Shown here: piece by piece, positions 44,622-53,836 of the stretch
How the letters are laid out: each line of letters opens with the position of its first letter
How positions within the stretch are numbered: position 1 is the stretch's first letter
Origin: Atopobium sp. oral taxon 416
Lineage (GTDB): Bacteria; Actinomycetota; Coriobacteriia; Coriobacteriales; Atopobiaceae
Length of the DNA: 64,000 bases
Assembly (NCBI RefSeq): GCF_018128285.1
Contig: NZ_CP072380.1
Location: forward strand, 1,736,001-1,800,000
Reading direction: 5' to 3'
Made by a program: the position numbers and the translations under genes
Notes under the pieces: model-generated
Told to the model about the DNA's origin: nothing
Seen by the model: the letters and a program-made list of their open reading frames with translations, nothing else
The model's database searches: none

Positions 44622-46225
44622 TCAGAGCGTGATCCTGATCGTGCATTCCTTGTCGCCGCGGTTGAGACTCTCCACCGTCACCGCATCAACCGGCCTTCCC
44701 ACCAGATCGCTAGAGACAGTCTTCTCAAAGCCGTCGGTGCACTCGCACAAAGTTTCGGTGTTCTTTGTGAGATTCGGCGACATCGGACAGACACAGCGAT
44801 AAATTCCAAGATGTGCAAAAATCATCCTTTGCAGAATGTGCAGCCTGACAGGGGGCTCTGGGCTCCACGCCCTATAATCGGACTAACCACATATCGACCC
44901 GCGAGAATGGCGGGGCGGGTGGCGGCGCTCTTGCGATGTGGTAGTCCTAGGCGCCGCCTCCCACCCGGCCAGCTAGGACTGCTACCACAAGCGGAGAGAA
45001 GCGGCGCTATGCCGCGCCTTCCGCCATGCCCTGGGACGACGTGGCGGACAGCTCCCATGACGCCTGCCGAGATGGCCGTCATGCAGAGCCACAGGAGCAT
45101 GTACAGGTACCGGCACTCGCCGCTCTCTGCCAAGCAGGAGGGCGCCTTCTTCAATGGCTACGTGCGGGACAGCTGCCCCTTCTGCGGCAGGACGTTCACG
45201 CCCATGGACGGCACCATATTCCAGGGACACAGGCTCCGGTGTCCGAGCGGTGCGAATTTCTGCTCCAGACCTTCTCGGTCGAGAGCATGAACAGCCTGAT
45301 AAGGGAGGAGTGCAGGCCAAAGACCACACTGCCCTACTGGATAGCGGAGCTGTTCTAAGTCCTGGACGGGATCCAGGACGGCGTCGTGCTGTCCGGCGAC
45401 GTCGAGATCGACGAGAAGTACTATCCGCGAGCCCGCGCCAACGAGCAGCTCAATGCGGACGGGAGCAGGAAGCACGGCCTCTCGAGGAACAAGCTCTGCG
45501 TGGCTGCGACGCGGAGGGCAGGTCGGTCTTCATGTCGTGCGGCAGGGGAAAGCCGAGCAGGGCCAGGGTCTGGGAGGCATACGGAAGCCACATCGCGGAA
45601 GGCTCCACACTCTCCCACGACAAGGAGAGGTCCCATTCGGTGCTGGTCGAGAGGCTGTCTTGGGAGAGCGTCGAGTACGACGCAAGGGAGATCTCGCGCA
45701 TGCCCGACAAGGAGAACCCGCTCAGGGAGGTGAACCGCCTGTGCTTCCTGCTGGAGACCTTCCTCAACTCGCATTCCGGATTCGACAGGGACGACCTCCC
45801 AGGCTGGCTCGAGCTGTTCCACGTCATGATGAATGGCTCCGAAGACAAGATGGAGAAGGCCGCCAGGGTGCTGGACCGCGCAATGCGCGTCCCAAAGACG
45901 CTGTCAGACAGGGAGTTCTACGGCATAAGGCCCAGCTCGAAGGACTAGCGGTTCAGACGCATCTGCACATTGTGCAAAGGATGATTTATGTGCAATAACG
46001 CTATCCTCGGTTTCCGTAAAGGTACCCCACTTGATCGACGCATTTAAGACAACCTACTCAGCCTTCGTTTTTGCACCTGGCCGCTTCGTCCTTCAGCTTC
46101 AGATACATCTCTTCTGCGTTCTTCCGTTTGGTGCAACCGGCGCCACCGGCCTCAAGCAGTCGAATCGCGGCTGGAACCTTCGAAGCCTTAACGGCCCCGA
46201 ACATATCCTCGACCACTCGCTGCAT
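44622..46225 (-). pseudogene. Cys-rich protein gene split by an IS1595-type insertion
   Basis: The 5' part starts at 46225 (MQRVVEDMFGAVKASKV, then LLEAGGAGCTKRKNAEEMYL). A frame change and a TAG lie near 46050. The 3' part resumes beyond the IS with KWGTFTETEDSVIAHLGIYR and CVCPMSPNLTKNTETLCECT, ending RGDKECTIRITL at 44622. Removing the element and one target copy joins the frame at IAHLGIY. The spacing of cysteines (CxCP, CxC, C) suggests a metal site, but I do not recognise the family. The IS plus the frameshift mean it is dead. Confidence 0.65.
44819..45987 (+). mobile_element. IS1595-family element with 8-bp target duplication
   Basis: Ends are inverted repeats of about 24 bp (AATCATCCTTTGCA-AATGTG). 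ATGTGCAA occurs directly on both sides (44811-44818 and 45988-45995), the 8-bp duplication typical of IS1595. The transposase runs on the plus strand in three frames: zinc ribbon DSCPFCGRTF near 45170, RPKTTLPYWIAELF, a TAA, then VVLSGDVEIDEKYYPR (first DDE Asp) near 45390-45430, and from 45515 an open frame MSCGRGKPSRARVWEAYGSH to 45948. It is about 1,169 bp and inactive. Confidence 0.85.
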
Positions 46226-46368
46226 TCGCCTATATCAGATTCCTCTCCACCACTGATGCGAAGATAAGAGTTGATACTAGAACATTTGTTCCAAAACGAT
46301 CATAGATCTGTCCAGCATTTTGGCCACTAGGCACATACAGTTCACTCCTGAAAATCCAATCCCCCCTG

Positions 46369-46403
46369 CAGAAAGCCCAGGGCGCGATGCCCTGGGCTTT
46401 CTG
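46369..46403. terminator. Hairpin terminator downstream of the radical SAM gene
   Basis: CAGAAAGCCCAGGGC (46369-46383) and its exact complement (46389-46403) form a 15-pair stem with a five-base loop, about 60 bases after the radical SAM stop codon. The U-tract is weak on both sides. Confidence 0.6.
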
Positions 46404-46466
46404 ATCTACACGATAGTGTCTGTATGATCAATCGGTTATCAAAACCGCAACATCACATCAGTTTGC

Positions 46467-47996
46467 CTATGCAGGCGCACGTCTCCCGAGCTTTGCTAAC
46501 CCGGCAACCGCCAAGACACTACCCACGATAACCGCAAGGTTCTTCACCATATTCGGGCCAAGGAGACCACAATTGTGCTTCTCGGGTTCCTTCGGCTGAC
46601 TCACCGTTTCCTCTACACCATTTTCTTTCGCATACATCCAGGGCGTATGCTTCAGCTTGTAGTAGACCGAGACCGGTACGTTGTCCGCCACCCACTCGGC
46701 GAGCATTGGACCTGCGTGTGAGACAAAGGCCAGATAGATACGCCTCAGGCCATACTCCGGCCCAAACGTACGCCAGATATCCATTGCGCCACGCAGGTTG
46801 TAGACGCACTCGATCGCCTCGAACATGCACTCTTGCAGCTCCCAGGGGCTCATCTTCTTGGGCTGAAAGGTCACGTTGACCATATCAAAGAGATCCCAGT
46901 TGTCGGTGATCATGCGGCCTTCATCGACCAAGCCCTCGTAGACCGGGGTGCCCGGCAGCGGCGTCAGGATCGCGGGCTGAATCTGATAGGCCCCGATATC
47001 GCGGGCGAACTCATAGGAGCGGCGGATGTCCGCATGGGAGTCCGCATCGATACCGAGGACAATCGAGGCGATGAGGCGGATACCGTGGCGACGACAGGCT
47101 TCTCCCGCACGGCGGATATCATCGACCTTGTTGCCCTTGTTGATGGAGTCAAGCGCCTCCTGGTTGAGGGACTCGATACCGATCAGGACACGGTTCAGGT
47201 GTGCGCGGGACAGCAGATCGAGCAGCTCCTCGTCGTTTGCCATATCGGTGCGCCCGAAGAAGAAGGTCTCCTTAAAGGTTAAGCCCTCGTCGATCATCCG
47301 GCGGCAGATCTCCTTGGCGCGCTCTTTGTTCGCAGTGAAGTTGTCATCCTCGAAGTTCATGTACTTGAAGCCCAGATCGTGAACGTAGCGGATTTCATTC
47401 ATAACGTCGTCGACGCTGCGCTCACGATAGGGGTGGAACATGCGGCTCGTGGTGCAGAAGGCGCAGCAATAGGGGCACCCACGGGTAGTCACAATGTTTG
47501 CGCATTCGCACGGGGTCTTGAGAATCGAATAATCCGGGAACGGCAGCTCATCGAGATTGCAGACCGGTTTAGCCTTCACGATCGGATCGCTGATCCTGCC
47601 TTCGATACAGTCGAGAAATACGCTCTCACCCTCTCCGACGATTACCTGGTCGGCGTGTTTGATAGCTTCCTCAGGCATAGCAGAGGCATGGATGCCGCCG
47701 ATCATCACCCGAGCATGGCCCTGCTCGTGGAACATATCGCCAATCTCATAGGCGCGCTTGGCGGTTGCAGTCATCGTATAGAGGCACACGATATCCGCAA
47801 CCTTGAGCAGCCGTCTGTAGTCAACTGGACCGTGCAGCTCCTGGTAGCACTCCACATGGTGCCCGGCACGTTTGGCGATCGCGCCCAAGATCATGGGTCC
47901 GACGATGGGATTGGAATGGCCATAGAGCTTGCCACCTAGCCGATAGATCGGGTTGCGCTTAAAGACTGGCGCCGGAACAATAAAAATGACGTTCAT
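46467..47996 (-). CDS. B12-binding-domain radical SAM protein, 509 aa
   Basis: I start it at the ATG at 47996 (MNVIFIVPAPVFKRNP), behind GGAAGA, not at the upstream frame start 48038. Residues 1-140 form a B12-binding-like Rossmann domain (VMIGGIHASAMPEEAIKHAD, VVGEGES-like VIVGEGESVF). The radical SAM core follows, with the cluster motif RGCPYCCAFCTT (CxxxCxxC), NFEDDNFTANKERAKE and LIGIESLNQEALDSINKG. A single hydrophobic helix near the C-terminus (LAVIVGSVLAVAGLAKLG) is unusual and could tether it to the membrane. It belongs to the BchE/HpnP-like group of methylases and cyclases; substrate unknown. Confidence 0.88.
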   Translation of the reverse strand: MNVIFIVPAPVFKRNPIYRLGGKLYGHSNPIVGPMILGAIAKRAGHHVECYQELHGPVDYRRLLKVADIVCLYTMTATAKRAYEIGDMFHEQGHARVMIGGIHASAMPEEAIKHADQVIVGEGESVFLDCIEGRISDPIVKAKPVCNLDELPFPDYSILKTPCECANIVTTRGCPYCCAFCTTSRMFHPYRERSVDDVMNEIRYVHDLGFKYMNFEDDNFTANKERAKEICRRMIDEGLTFKETFFFGRTDMANDEELLDLLSRAHLNRVLIGIESLNQEALDSINKGNKVDDIRRAGEACRRHGIRLIASIVLGIDADSHADIRRSYEFARDIGAYQIQPAILTPLPGTPVYEGLVDEGRMITDNWDLFDMVNVTFQPKKMSPWELQECMFEAIECVYNLRGAMDIWRTFGPEYGLRRIYLAFVSHAGPMLAEWVADNVPVSVYYKLKHTPWMYAKENGVEETVSQPKEPEKHNCGLLGPNMVKNLAVIVGSVLAVAGLAKLGRRAPA

Positions 47997-48575
47997 TTCA
48001 TCTTCTTCCAATATAAGAAAGGTATCCGGGAATGACACGTTCCAAATGCATAAACGTCATCCACTTAAGAATCAGCGTCTGTTGGAGGGCAACTATTCAG
48101 ATTTTGTAAACGCCTCGGTGTTAGAGATTCTCAAGGCATCCAATGCCCGCACAGCTTCCTTAAACATGTGTGGAAACACGCTCCGCCGCCTTCATTGCTC
48201 TCAGTGCGGACACCGCGTGTCCTTACAGCGCTTGAACGTACAGTCTCGGCTGCGGTCTTAAAGCGGCATCCCGGTTCATGCTGCCTTTAGCTTCATCATT
48301 ATATTCACACCTCTAGTAAACGCAATACGATCTCAGAAAAAGAGATGCGCAGGTAAGCGGAACATCCGCTTCTGAGCGCTGTTGTATCCCATCACAGAGC
48401 AGGCGCTTTAGTCATAAGAGGGGGAGGCTCTGAACAACCTCCCCTACGAGGTCATCACTCAGCTGGAGGAGATGATGCCTCACTAAACCCTAGTTTAGGC
48501 AAACGTAGTTCATCTGTACAGCAGCTCCCCATGATGCAGTTCCCGTTGAGCCGGACACTGGAATCTCGCCCCGGT
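47997..48575. other. Spacer without a recognisable gene
   Basis: About 580 bp between the radical SAM gene and xerC. Short frames are open on both strands but none has family motifs. The radical SAM promoter should lie here. Confidence 0.5.
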
Positions 48576-49523
48576 CTATGAATCCATCCCACTGCGCGGA
48601 TGCGCCTGATGCACTGCCTGTTTGAGGCGCTGAACTGAAAGGTGCGTATAGATCTGCGTCGTGGCAAGCGACTCATGTCCCAAGAGCTCCTGCACACTTC
48701 TGAGGTCCGCACCACCTGAAAGTAACTCCGTGGCAAAGGTGTGACGCAGAGCATGGGGTGTAAATGAGGGATCGATGCCGGCAACTTTAAGCTGCCATTC
48801 GAACCGCCGCCTCAATGCCGCCGCACTCATCCGGTTTCCTCGTGTTGATATGAACAGCGCATGCGTCCTATTGTTGGACTTTTTCACAAGTAGCGCCGGC
48901 CTCCCCTGCTCCAGATAGTTCTCGAGCGCGACCTGCGCCTGCCGGTAGAACGGGACGATCCGTTCCTTGGAGCCTTTGCCGAACAGCTTGACCTGCATTT
49001 GGTTCATATCGAGGTCTTCCACATTGAGCCCGGATGTCTCCGAGATACGGGCACCGGTGGCATAGAGCAACTCGAGGAAGGCACGGTCCCGCAGCCCTTC
49101 GGGCGTGTCCTCACACGAATCGATCAGTTTGTCGACGTCGCTGTCCTTCATAACACGGGGCAGTCTGCGCTGTGCCTTCGGATCCTCCAGCGCATCGGTT
49201 ACGTTATTCGTGATTTTATCCGTCGTCGAGAGCCATCTGTACAGGGTCCGCAGCGCACTCAAGTGCCGATCGATTGTTGTGACGGCATACCCTGCCTGTG
49301 TCAGCTCCAGAAGATAGTGGCGGAGTTGTCGATGTGTGATCTCAAGCGGGCAGATACCTTCCCGCGTAACCCAGCGCTTGTAGGCTTCGAGGTCACTTCG
49401 GTAAGCCTTTATGGTCTGCGGCGACAGGTTACGCACCGTATGCAGGTAGTCAAGAAACTCCTCAATATATTTGGAGAACACCTCCTGCTGCGCGGTGCGA
49501 GTCTCTAGCGTGTTCTCACTCAT
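48576..49523 (-). CDS. xerC: Tyrosine recombinase XerC-like, 315 aa
   Basis: Tyrosine recombinase likely resolving chromosome dimers. N-terminal SAM-like DNA-binding domain (EEFLDYLHTVRNLSPQTIKAY), then the catalytic set: ATGARISETSGL (Arg I), LFGKGSKERIVP (Lys), HALRHTFATELL (His-x-x-Arg), LGHESLATTQIYTH (His and active Tyr). The start is the ATG at 49523, overlapping the trmFO stop by eight bases, so translation is coupled; an in-frame ATG four codons upstream is possible. Placement beside trmFO and dprA is typical for XerC of Gram-positives. XerD cannot be excluded by sequence alone. Confidence 0.88.
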   Translation of the reverse strand: MSENTLETRTAQQEVFSKYIEEFLDYLHTVRNLSPQTIKAYRSDLEAYKRWVTREGICPLEITHRQLRHYLLELTQAGYAVTTIDRHLSALRTLYRWLSTTDKITNNVTDALEDPKAQRRLPRVMKDSDVDKLIDSCEDTPEGLRDRAFLELLYATGARISETSGLNVEDLDMNQMQVKLFGKGSKERIVPFYRQAQVALENYLEQGRPALLVKKSNNRTHALFISTRGNRMSAAALRRRFEWQLKVAGIDPSFTPHALRHTFATELLSGGADLRSVQELLGHESLATTQIYTHLSVQRLKQAVHQAHPRSGMDS

Positions 49524-50847
49524 AGGCATCTGCAAAGAGGTCAGGCCTACTCACGATATAGGCATCAAGATCATCTTGCGCGCGCTCAGAGTAGGCGGCA
49601 TAGCGCTCACGTTTATTGCGTTTGGGAACCGCAAGAGGCGTCACAAGGCCGAAGTTAACGTGCATCGGCTGATACTGCACCGTCCCAGGATCAGTCGCAT
49701 AGGCAACCAGCGATCCAAACGCCGTCGTCTTGGGCAGGCGCACTTGATCGGTACCGATGAGTGCGGCATAGGTATTGAGTGCGGCAAAGAGCCCCGAAGC
49801 GATCGCTTCAACGTAGCCCTCTGTCCCGGTGATTTGGCCGGCTAACCTCACCTCGGTTCCCGGAATCCCGAAACTTTGGTCCAATACATGCGGGGAATCC
49901 ACAAAGGAGTTGCGGTGCATCACCCCATATCGGAAGAAGTCAGCATGCTCAAGCCCTGGAATCAGACGAAAGACACGCTTCTGCTCAGGCCAGGTGAGAT
50001 TCGTCTGGAATCCCACCAAGTTGTAGGCAGACTTCTGCGCATTCTCCGCACGCAGCTGCACCACCGCCCAGGGGCGATGGCCGGTTCTTGGATCGGTCAG
50101 GCCGACCGGTTTGAGTGCCCCAAAACGTAGGGAGTCATGCCCGGTTCGAGCGACTTCTTCTACCGGCTGGCAGGCGCTGAAGAGATCCTTCTGCTCGAAG
50201 TCCCGGGCGATCACACGCTTAGCTCCGATCAGCTCCGTATAGAAGGCCTCATACTCCTCTTTGTCCATCGGACAGTTGAGGTAATCCCCCTTTGAGGTGC
50301 TGTCGTAGCGGGTCTGGGAGAAAACCTCATCGTAGTCGAGCGTGGTAGCATCGACGATCGGTGCCGCGGCATCATAGAAGGCAAGCGCCTCGGTCCCCAG
50401 CCGCTTCGCAAGGGAATCAAAGAGGGTATCTGAGCAGAGTGGACCTGCCGCGATCACCGTGGGTCCCTCCGGAATCTCTTTCACTTCTTCCCGGATCAAT
50501 TCGATGTTGGGGTTTGTGGTCACCTCATCGGTCACCGATTGGGCAAAACCTTCTCGGTCAACCGCGAGGGCACCGCCCGCCTGCACGGCATGCTCCTGCG
50601 CCCGTCTGATCAGCTCTGACCCCGTCATCTGAAGCTCACGCTTGAGGAGGCCGGAGGCGCTGTCAAGCCGCGTCGCTTTAAACGAGTTGGAGCAGACAAG
50701 CTCCGCACATAGGGAGGTGTGATGGACCGCAGTCTGCAGTTTGGGCCGGGCCTCATACAGCTTTACGTGTATACCACGCTTCGCAAGCTGTAGGGCACAT
50801 TCCGACCCGGCGAGACCTGCACCGACCACACATACCTCATGCTGCAT
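49516..50847 (-). CDS. trmFO: Folate-dependent tRNA U54 methyltransferase TrmFO, 443 aa
   Basis: FAD enzyme that makes ribothymidine at tRNA position 54 using methylenetetrahydrofolate. GAGLAGSECALQLAKRG at residues 9-25 is the FAD motif; CAELVCSNSFKATRLDSASG and the C-terminal GQITGTEGYVEAIASGLFAA are the TrmFO (Gid) signatures. Length is normal. It lies between dprA (6 bases apart) and xerC (overlap). Confidence 0.95.
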   Translation of the reverse strand: MQHEVCVVGAGLAGSECALQLAKRGIHVKLYEARPKLQTAVHHTSLCAELVCSNSFKATRLDSASGLLKRELQMTGSELIRRAQEHAVQAGGALAVDREGFAQSVTDEVTTNPNIELIREEVKEIPEGPTVIAAGPLCSDTLFDSLAKRLGTEALAFYDAAAPIVDATTLDYDEVFSQTRYDSTSKGDYLNCPMDKEEYEAFYTELIGAKRVIARDFEQKDLFSACQPVEEVARTGHDSLRFGALKPVGLTDPRTGHRPWAVVQLRAENAQKSAYNLVGFQTNLTWPEQKRVFRLIPGLEHADFFRYGVMHRNSFVDSPHVLDQSFGIPGTEVRLAGQITGTEGYVEAIASGLFAALNTYAALIGTDQVRLPKTTAFGSLVAYATDPGTVQYQPMHVNFGLVTPLAVPKRNKRERYAAYSERAQDDLDAYIVSRPDLFADAYE

Positions 50848-50853
50848 GCTTTT

Positions 50854-51747
50854 CTACTCCTTTGTGCCTATCGCATGAAAACCCCGGGCGGTTACGGTGT
50901 ATCTACCGTCCAGCATCCGTACGATATACCCTTCTTCCTCGTACATGGTTAGCGTATCAATGATCGTTAACGGTGTACTCGTTATCTTACTCGCTAATTC
51001 ACGGGCTGAGTATGGATTGGCAACAAGAGCTGACAGGATCTCCCCACGCCTGGGAAGCTTCACTTCGTTTTGGTTGAAGTGCACTCCGAAGTCCAGTGAG
51101 AGGCGGCTGGCAAGATCCGCAGCATCGAGGATCAGCTCAGCCCCATTTGCAATCAGGTAGTTAGTTCCTCGGGAGGTGGCTGAATAGACCGAACCCGGAT
51201 AGGCGTAGATATTTCTCCCCATACGCATCGCCGCGTCCGCCGTTGTCATCGTCCCCGAATGCTTCCCCGCCTCAGTAACCAAAAGCGAAGTCGCCAAGGC
51301 TGCGATCAACCGGTTGCGTTTGGGGAAAGCGTAGCGACGGACGTATTGACCCCAGGATTCAAGCGCGATAACCGCTCCTCCAGTTCGGGGTACCCAGGAA
51401 AAGATATCCTCAGAGCTTTTGGGATAGACAAGGTCGGCACCGATGCCCGAGACGATCACCGAGGTGCCACCGGCTTCAAGCGCCCCTCTGCTCGCTGCGT
51501 GGTCACAGCCCATTGCGCCACCGGATACCACAGTGATACCGGCCTGCGCTGCCAGACGCCCCGCCTGATAAGCCAGATCGATCCCATAGGGCGTCGCCCG
51601 GCGAGCACCGATGATCGCAAGCATTGGCTGCTGCAGGATCTCCCGGTTTCCCACTCCATAGATCACCGGCAACTTCTCATAGCCATCCGCAATCTGTATG
51701 GGATAGCCGGTATCCCCTTCGTTGAGCTCAAAGCGTTCGAATTCCAT
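50854..51747 (-). CDS. dprA: DNA-processing protein DprA, 297 aa
   Basis: Loads RecA on incoming single strands during transformation. The Rossmann-like core shows GARRATPYGIDLAYQAGRLA, VVSGGAMGCDHAASRGALEAGG, and RNRLIAALATSLLVTEAGKHSG with MRMGRNIYAYPGSV. A C-terminal winged helix (about 235-297) is present, but the usual N-terminal SAM domain is absent, as in short DprA forms. Few other competence genes are in view, so its role here may be general recombination. Confidence 0.92.
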   Translation of the reverse strand: MEFERFELNEGDTGYPIQIADGYEKLPVIYGVGNREILQQPMLAIIGARRATPYGIDLAYQAGRLAAQAGITVVSGGAMGCDHAASRGALEAGGTSVIVSGIGADLVYPKSSEDIFSWVPRTGGAVIALESWGQYVRRYAFPKRNRLIAALATSLLVTEAGKHSGTMTTADAAMRMGRNIYAYPGSVYSATSRGTNYLIANGAELILDAADLASRLSLDFGVHFNQNEVKLPRRGEILSALVANPYSARELASKITSTPLTIIDTLTMYEEEGYIVRMLDGRYTVTARGFHAIGTKE

Positions 51748-51768
51748 GGTCGTAGATCCCTCAAACAG

Positions 51769-52377
51769 CTACTGCATGTTGTCTGCGGCACAGGCGTCCG
51801 CGTCGGGCTGCTTCCAGAAGATGCTTTCGTTGTCCACATCCCTCCACCGGTACACGCCGATCAAGTGGCGCAGGCGGGCACGGTGATGCCCGACGATGCT
51901 CAGGGCGATCATATCGAGACGGATCTTTGCCGCGTAGTGCTCAGAGAGATAGGCGAAGAGCAGCTGACGCAGGTGTCGGTATTCCTCATCGCTCACGGCG
52001 AGGTCCGGCAGTGTTTTGCTATCCCCTAGTGCCAGCTCTGTCTGAGAGAGGATCAGTACCCGTTCATCCTTATCGTCCGCTACCACATCGATGGTGCCTT
52101 GGCGGGTCTCGACGTTCTGATCGATCACGCGCAAACCTCTGCGCTTCAAAAACTCTTTGGTGACTTTGAGACCCTTTTCCCGGAGTTCCTCCTCAGTCAG
52201 GCCCTTGAGCTCTTCGACCTCTTCACTTGCAGGCTCTTCCGGCTCCGTCCCCTCTTTGGAGGCGAGATTTCGCTCCTGAGCGGAATCCTCCTCTGGTATG
52301 GTGGGTACTGGTTTGTCCTTGGACGTTGCCTGCTTATCCTTTACGGCCTTTTTCGCACGCACTGTTTTCCCTGCCAT
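51769..52377 (-). CDS. YraN/UPF0102-like protein with lost nuclease residues, 202 aa
   Basis: Start at 52377 (MAGKTVRAKKAVKD) behind AAAGGA. Residues 1-80 are an added Lys- and Glu-rich tail. From about 83 on it follows the YraN Holliday-junction-nuclease-like fold: KGLKVTKEFLKRRGLRVIDQ, VETRQGTIDVVADDKDERVL, and near the end AAKIRLDMIAL. The family catalytic GEID is GTID here, and the EVK block is replaced by LSQTE, so nuclease activity is probably lost. Its position between dprA and rnhB is the standard place for yraN. Confidence 0.7.
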   Translation of the reverse strand: MAGKTVRAKKAVKDKQATSKDKPVPTIPEEDSAQERNLASKEGTEPEEPASEEVEELKGLTEEELREKGLKVTKEFLKRRGLRVIDQNVETRQGTIDVVADDKDERVLILSQTELALGDSKTLPDLAVSDEEYRHLRQLLFAYLSEHYAAKIRLDMIALSIVGHHRARLRHLIGVYRWRDVDNESIFWKQPDADACAADNMQ

Positions 52378-52491
52378 AGCAATCCTTTCGGTTGAATACT
52401 GTGGAACAGAGCGTATCAAAGGAATCTGACTGCATCGGACACCCAAAATCGCAGGAATCTGACGCAGGGGTATGCCGAGACATCGAAGCGC

Positions 52492-53271
52492 TCAGTACTG
52501 CGTCCCTTGGACAAAATGCGTGCAGAAGGTCGCCCGGTGGTACGGGGTGAGACCATAGCGCTTAATAGCTGCGATATGGTCCGCAGAGCCGTACCCCTTA
52601 CAGCGATCCCATCCGTAGGCAGGATACTCTTGGGAGACTTGTTCCATATAGTGATCACGCGTCACTTTGGCCACGATGGAAGCGGCGGCGATACAGGCCA
52701 CCCGAGCATCACCTTTCACGAGGCACTTCTCTTTGGGATGGACGTGTGCGGGGTTGCCGTCGATCAGCACACAGTCTGGCTCTATCCTGCAGCCCTTGAT
52801 GGCTTGGGCCATTGCGAAGCGGAGCGCCTTAGCCATACCCAGCTCGTCGATCTTCTCAGCGGAGACGATACCAAAGCCGATCGCTGTTGCTACATCCGCA
52901 ATCTGTGAGGCCAGCTCTTCGCGCCGTTGTGGGGACAGCTGCTTGGAATCGTTGATACCCCAGACCTTCGGCCCCTGTGGGAGGGCTACAGCCCCGACAT
53001 ACAGAGGTCCCGCTATAGCCCCACGCCCTACTTCGTCGACGCCGATCACGACGCCGGTGCCACCCATTTGGACCTGTAGGTCATACATCTCCTGGACGCG
53101 GTTGCGCTCCTTCGTTTCAAGCTCTAAGCGCCGCTCTGCCGACTTGCAGGCAGCCTGCACCTGTTTTCTCCTATCAGAGCGATGGATCTGGATCAGCTTC
53201 GGAAGCCCCTCCACCGAAGCCTCGTGGAGTTGTTCCACAATCGCGTGCGCGGTATTTCTCTTCTCGACCAT
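52492..53271 (-). CDS. rnhB: Ribonuclease HII, 259 aa
   Basis: Cleaves RNA in RNA-DNA hybrids and single ribonucleotides. The acidic site is intact: GVDEVGRGAIAGPLYVGAV (Asp-Glu), IDGNPA (Asp) and SIVAKVTRDHYME (Asp). A helical N-terminal extension of about 75 residues (ETKERNRVQEMYD) precedes the catalytic domain, common in actinobacterial RNase HII. It lies 78 bp after rplS. Confidence 0.94.
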   Translation of the reverse strand: MVEKRNTAHAIVEQLHEASVEGLPKLIQIHRSDRRKQVQAACKSAERRLELETKERNRVQEMYDLQVQMGGTGVVIGVDEVGRGAIAGPLYVGAVALPQGPKVWGINDSKQLSPQRREELASQIADVATAIGFGIVSAEKIDELGMAKALRFAMAQAIKGCRIEPDCVLIDGNPAHVHPKEKCLVKGDARVACIAAASIVAKVTRDHYMEQVSQEYPAYGWDRCKGYGSADHIAAIKRYGLTPYHRATFCTHFVQGTQY

Positions 53272-53296
53272 GTGAGCCTATTCTTCGATCCATAAG

Positions 53297-53325
53297 AAAA
53301 GAGGACCGCCTGTAAGCGACCCTCT
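53297..53325 (-). terminator. Hairpin terminator after rplS
   Basis: On the minus strand AGAGGGTCGC pairs with GCGGTCCTCT (ten pairs, two G-T), followed by TTTTC. It sits between rplS and rnhB, so rnhB may need read-through or its own promoter. Confidence 0.65.
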
Positions 53326-53349
53326 ATACCCCATCAATACCAGCAAACT

Positions 53350-53694
53350 CTATTGACGACGTTCACGCAGACGTGCAGCCTTACCTACACGGTCACGTAG
53401 GTAGTAGAGCTTTGCACGGTTGACATCGCCGTGACGTACGATGTTCAGCGACGCGATCTTCGGGCTGTTCACCGGGAAGGTACGCTCGACGCCGACGCCG
53501 AAACTGACCTTACGGACGGTGAAAGTCTCACAAGCACCGGAGCCGCTCATGCGGATAACGTCACCCTGAAAGACCTGCTCACGCTCACGGTCGCCTTCCT
53601 TAATGCGGTAGTGAACCTGAACGTTGTCACCGACATGGACCTGTGGGATGTCCTCACGGATCTGCTGACGCTCAATTGCGCGAATGTAATCCAT
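53350..53694 (-). CDS. rplS: 50S ribosomal protein L19, 114 aa
   Basis: Starts at the ATG at 53694 ([20 protein letters not shown]) behind AAGGAA; the longer frame from 53757 is not used. The L19 blocks [48 protein letters not shown] and [18 protein letters not shown] are all there. It lies at the 3' side of an ISL3-type insertion, which separates it from ppdK. Confidence 0.97.
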   Translation of the reverse strand: MDYIRAIERQQIREDIPQVHVGDNVQVHYRIKEGDREREQVFQGDVIRMSGSGACETFTVRKVSFGVGVERTFPVNSPKIASLNIVRHGDVNRAKLYYLRDRVGKAARLRERRQ

Positions 53695-53836
53695 TGTGAT
53701 TTCCTTATCTCTAGAGGTGCCGCCGCACAAGCGTTCGACACATAGGTTGACACGCAAGTATTTAGTATAACCGGATGCAGCAGCTCAAGCAACACGCTCA
53801 GCCATTCATACAAAAGCCACGTTTGGCACAAAAAGG

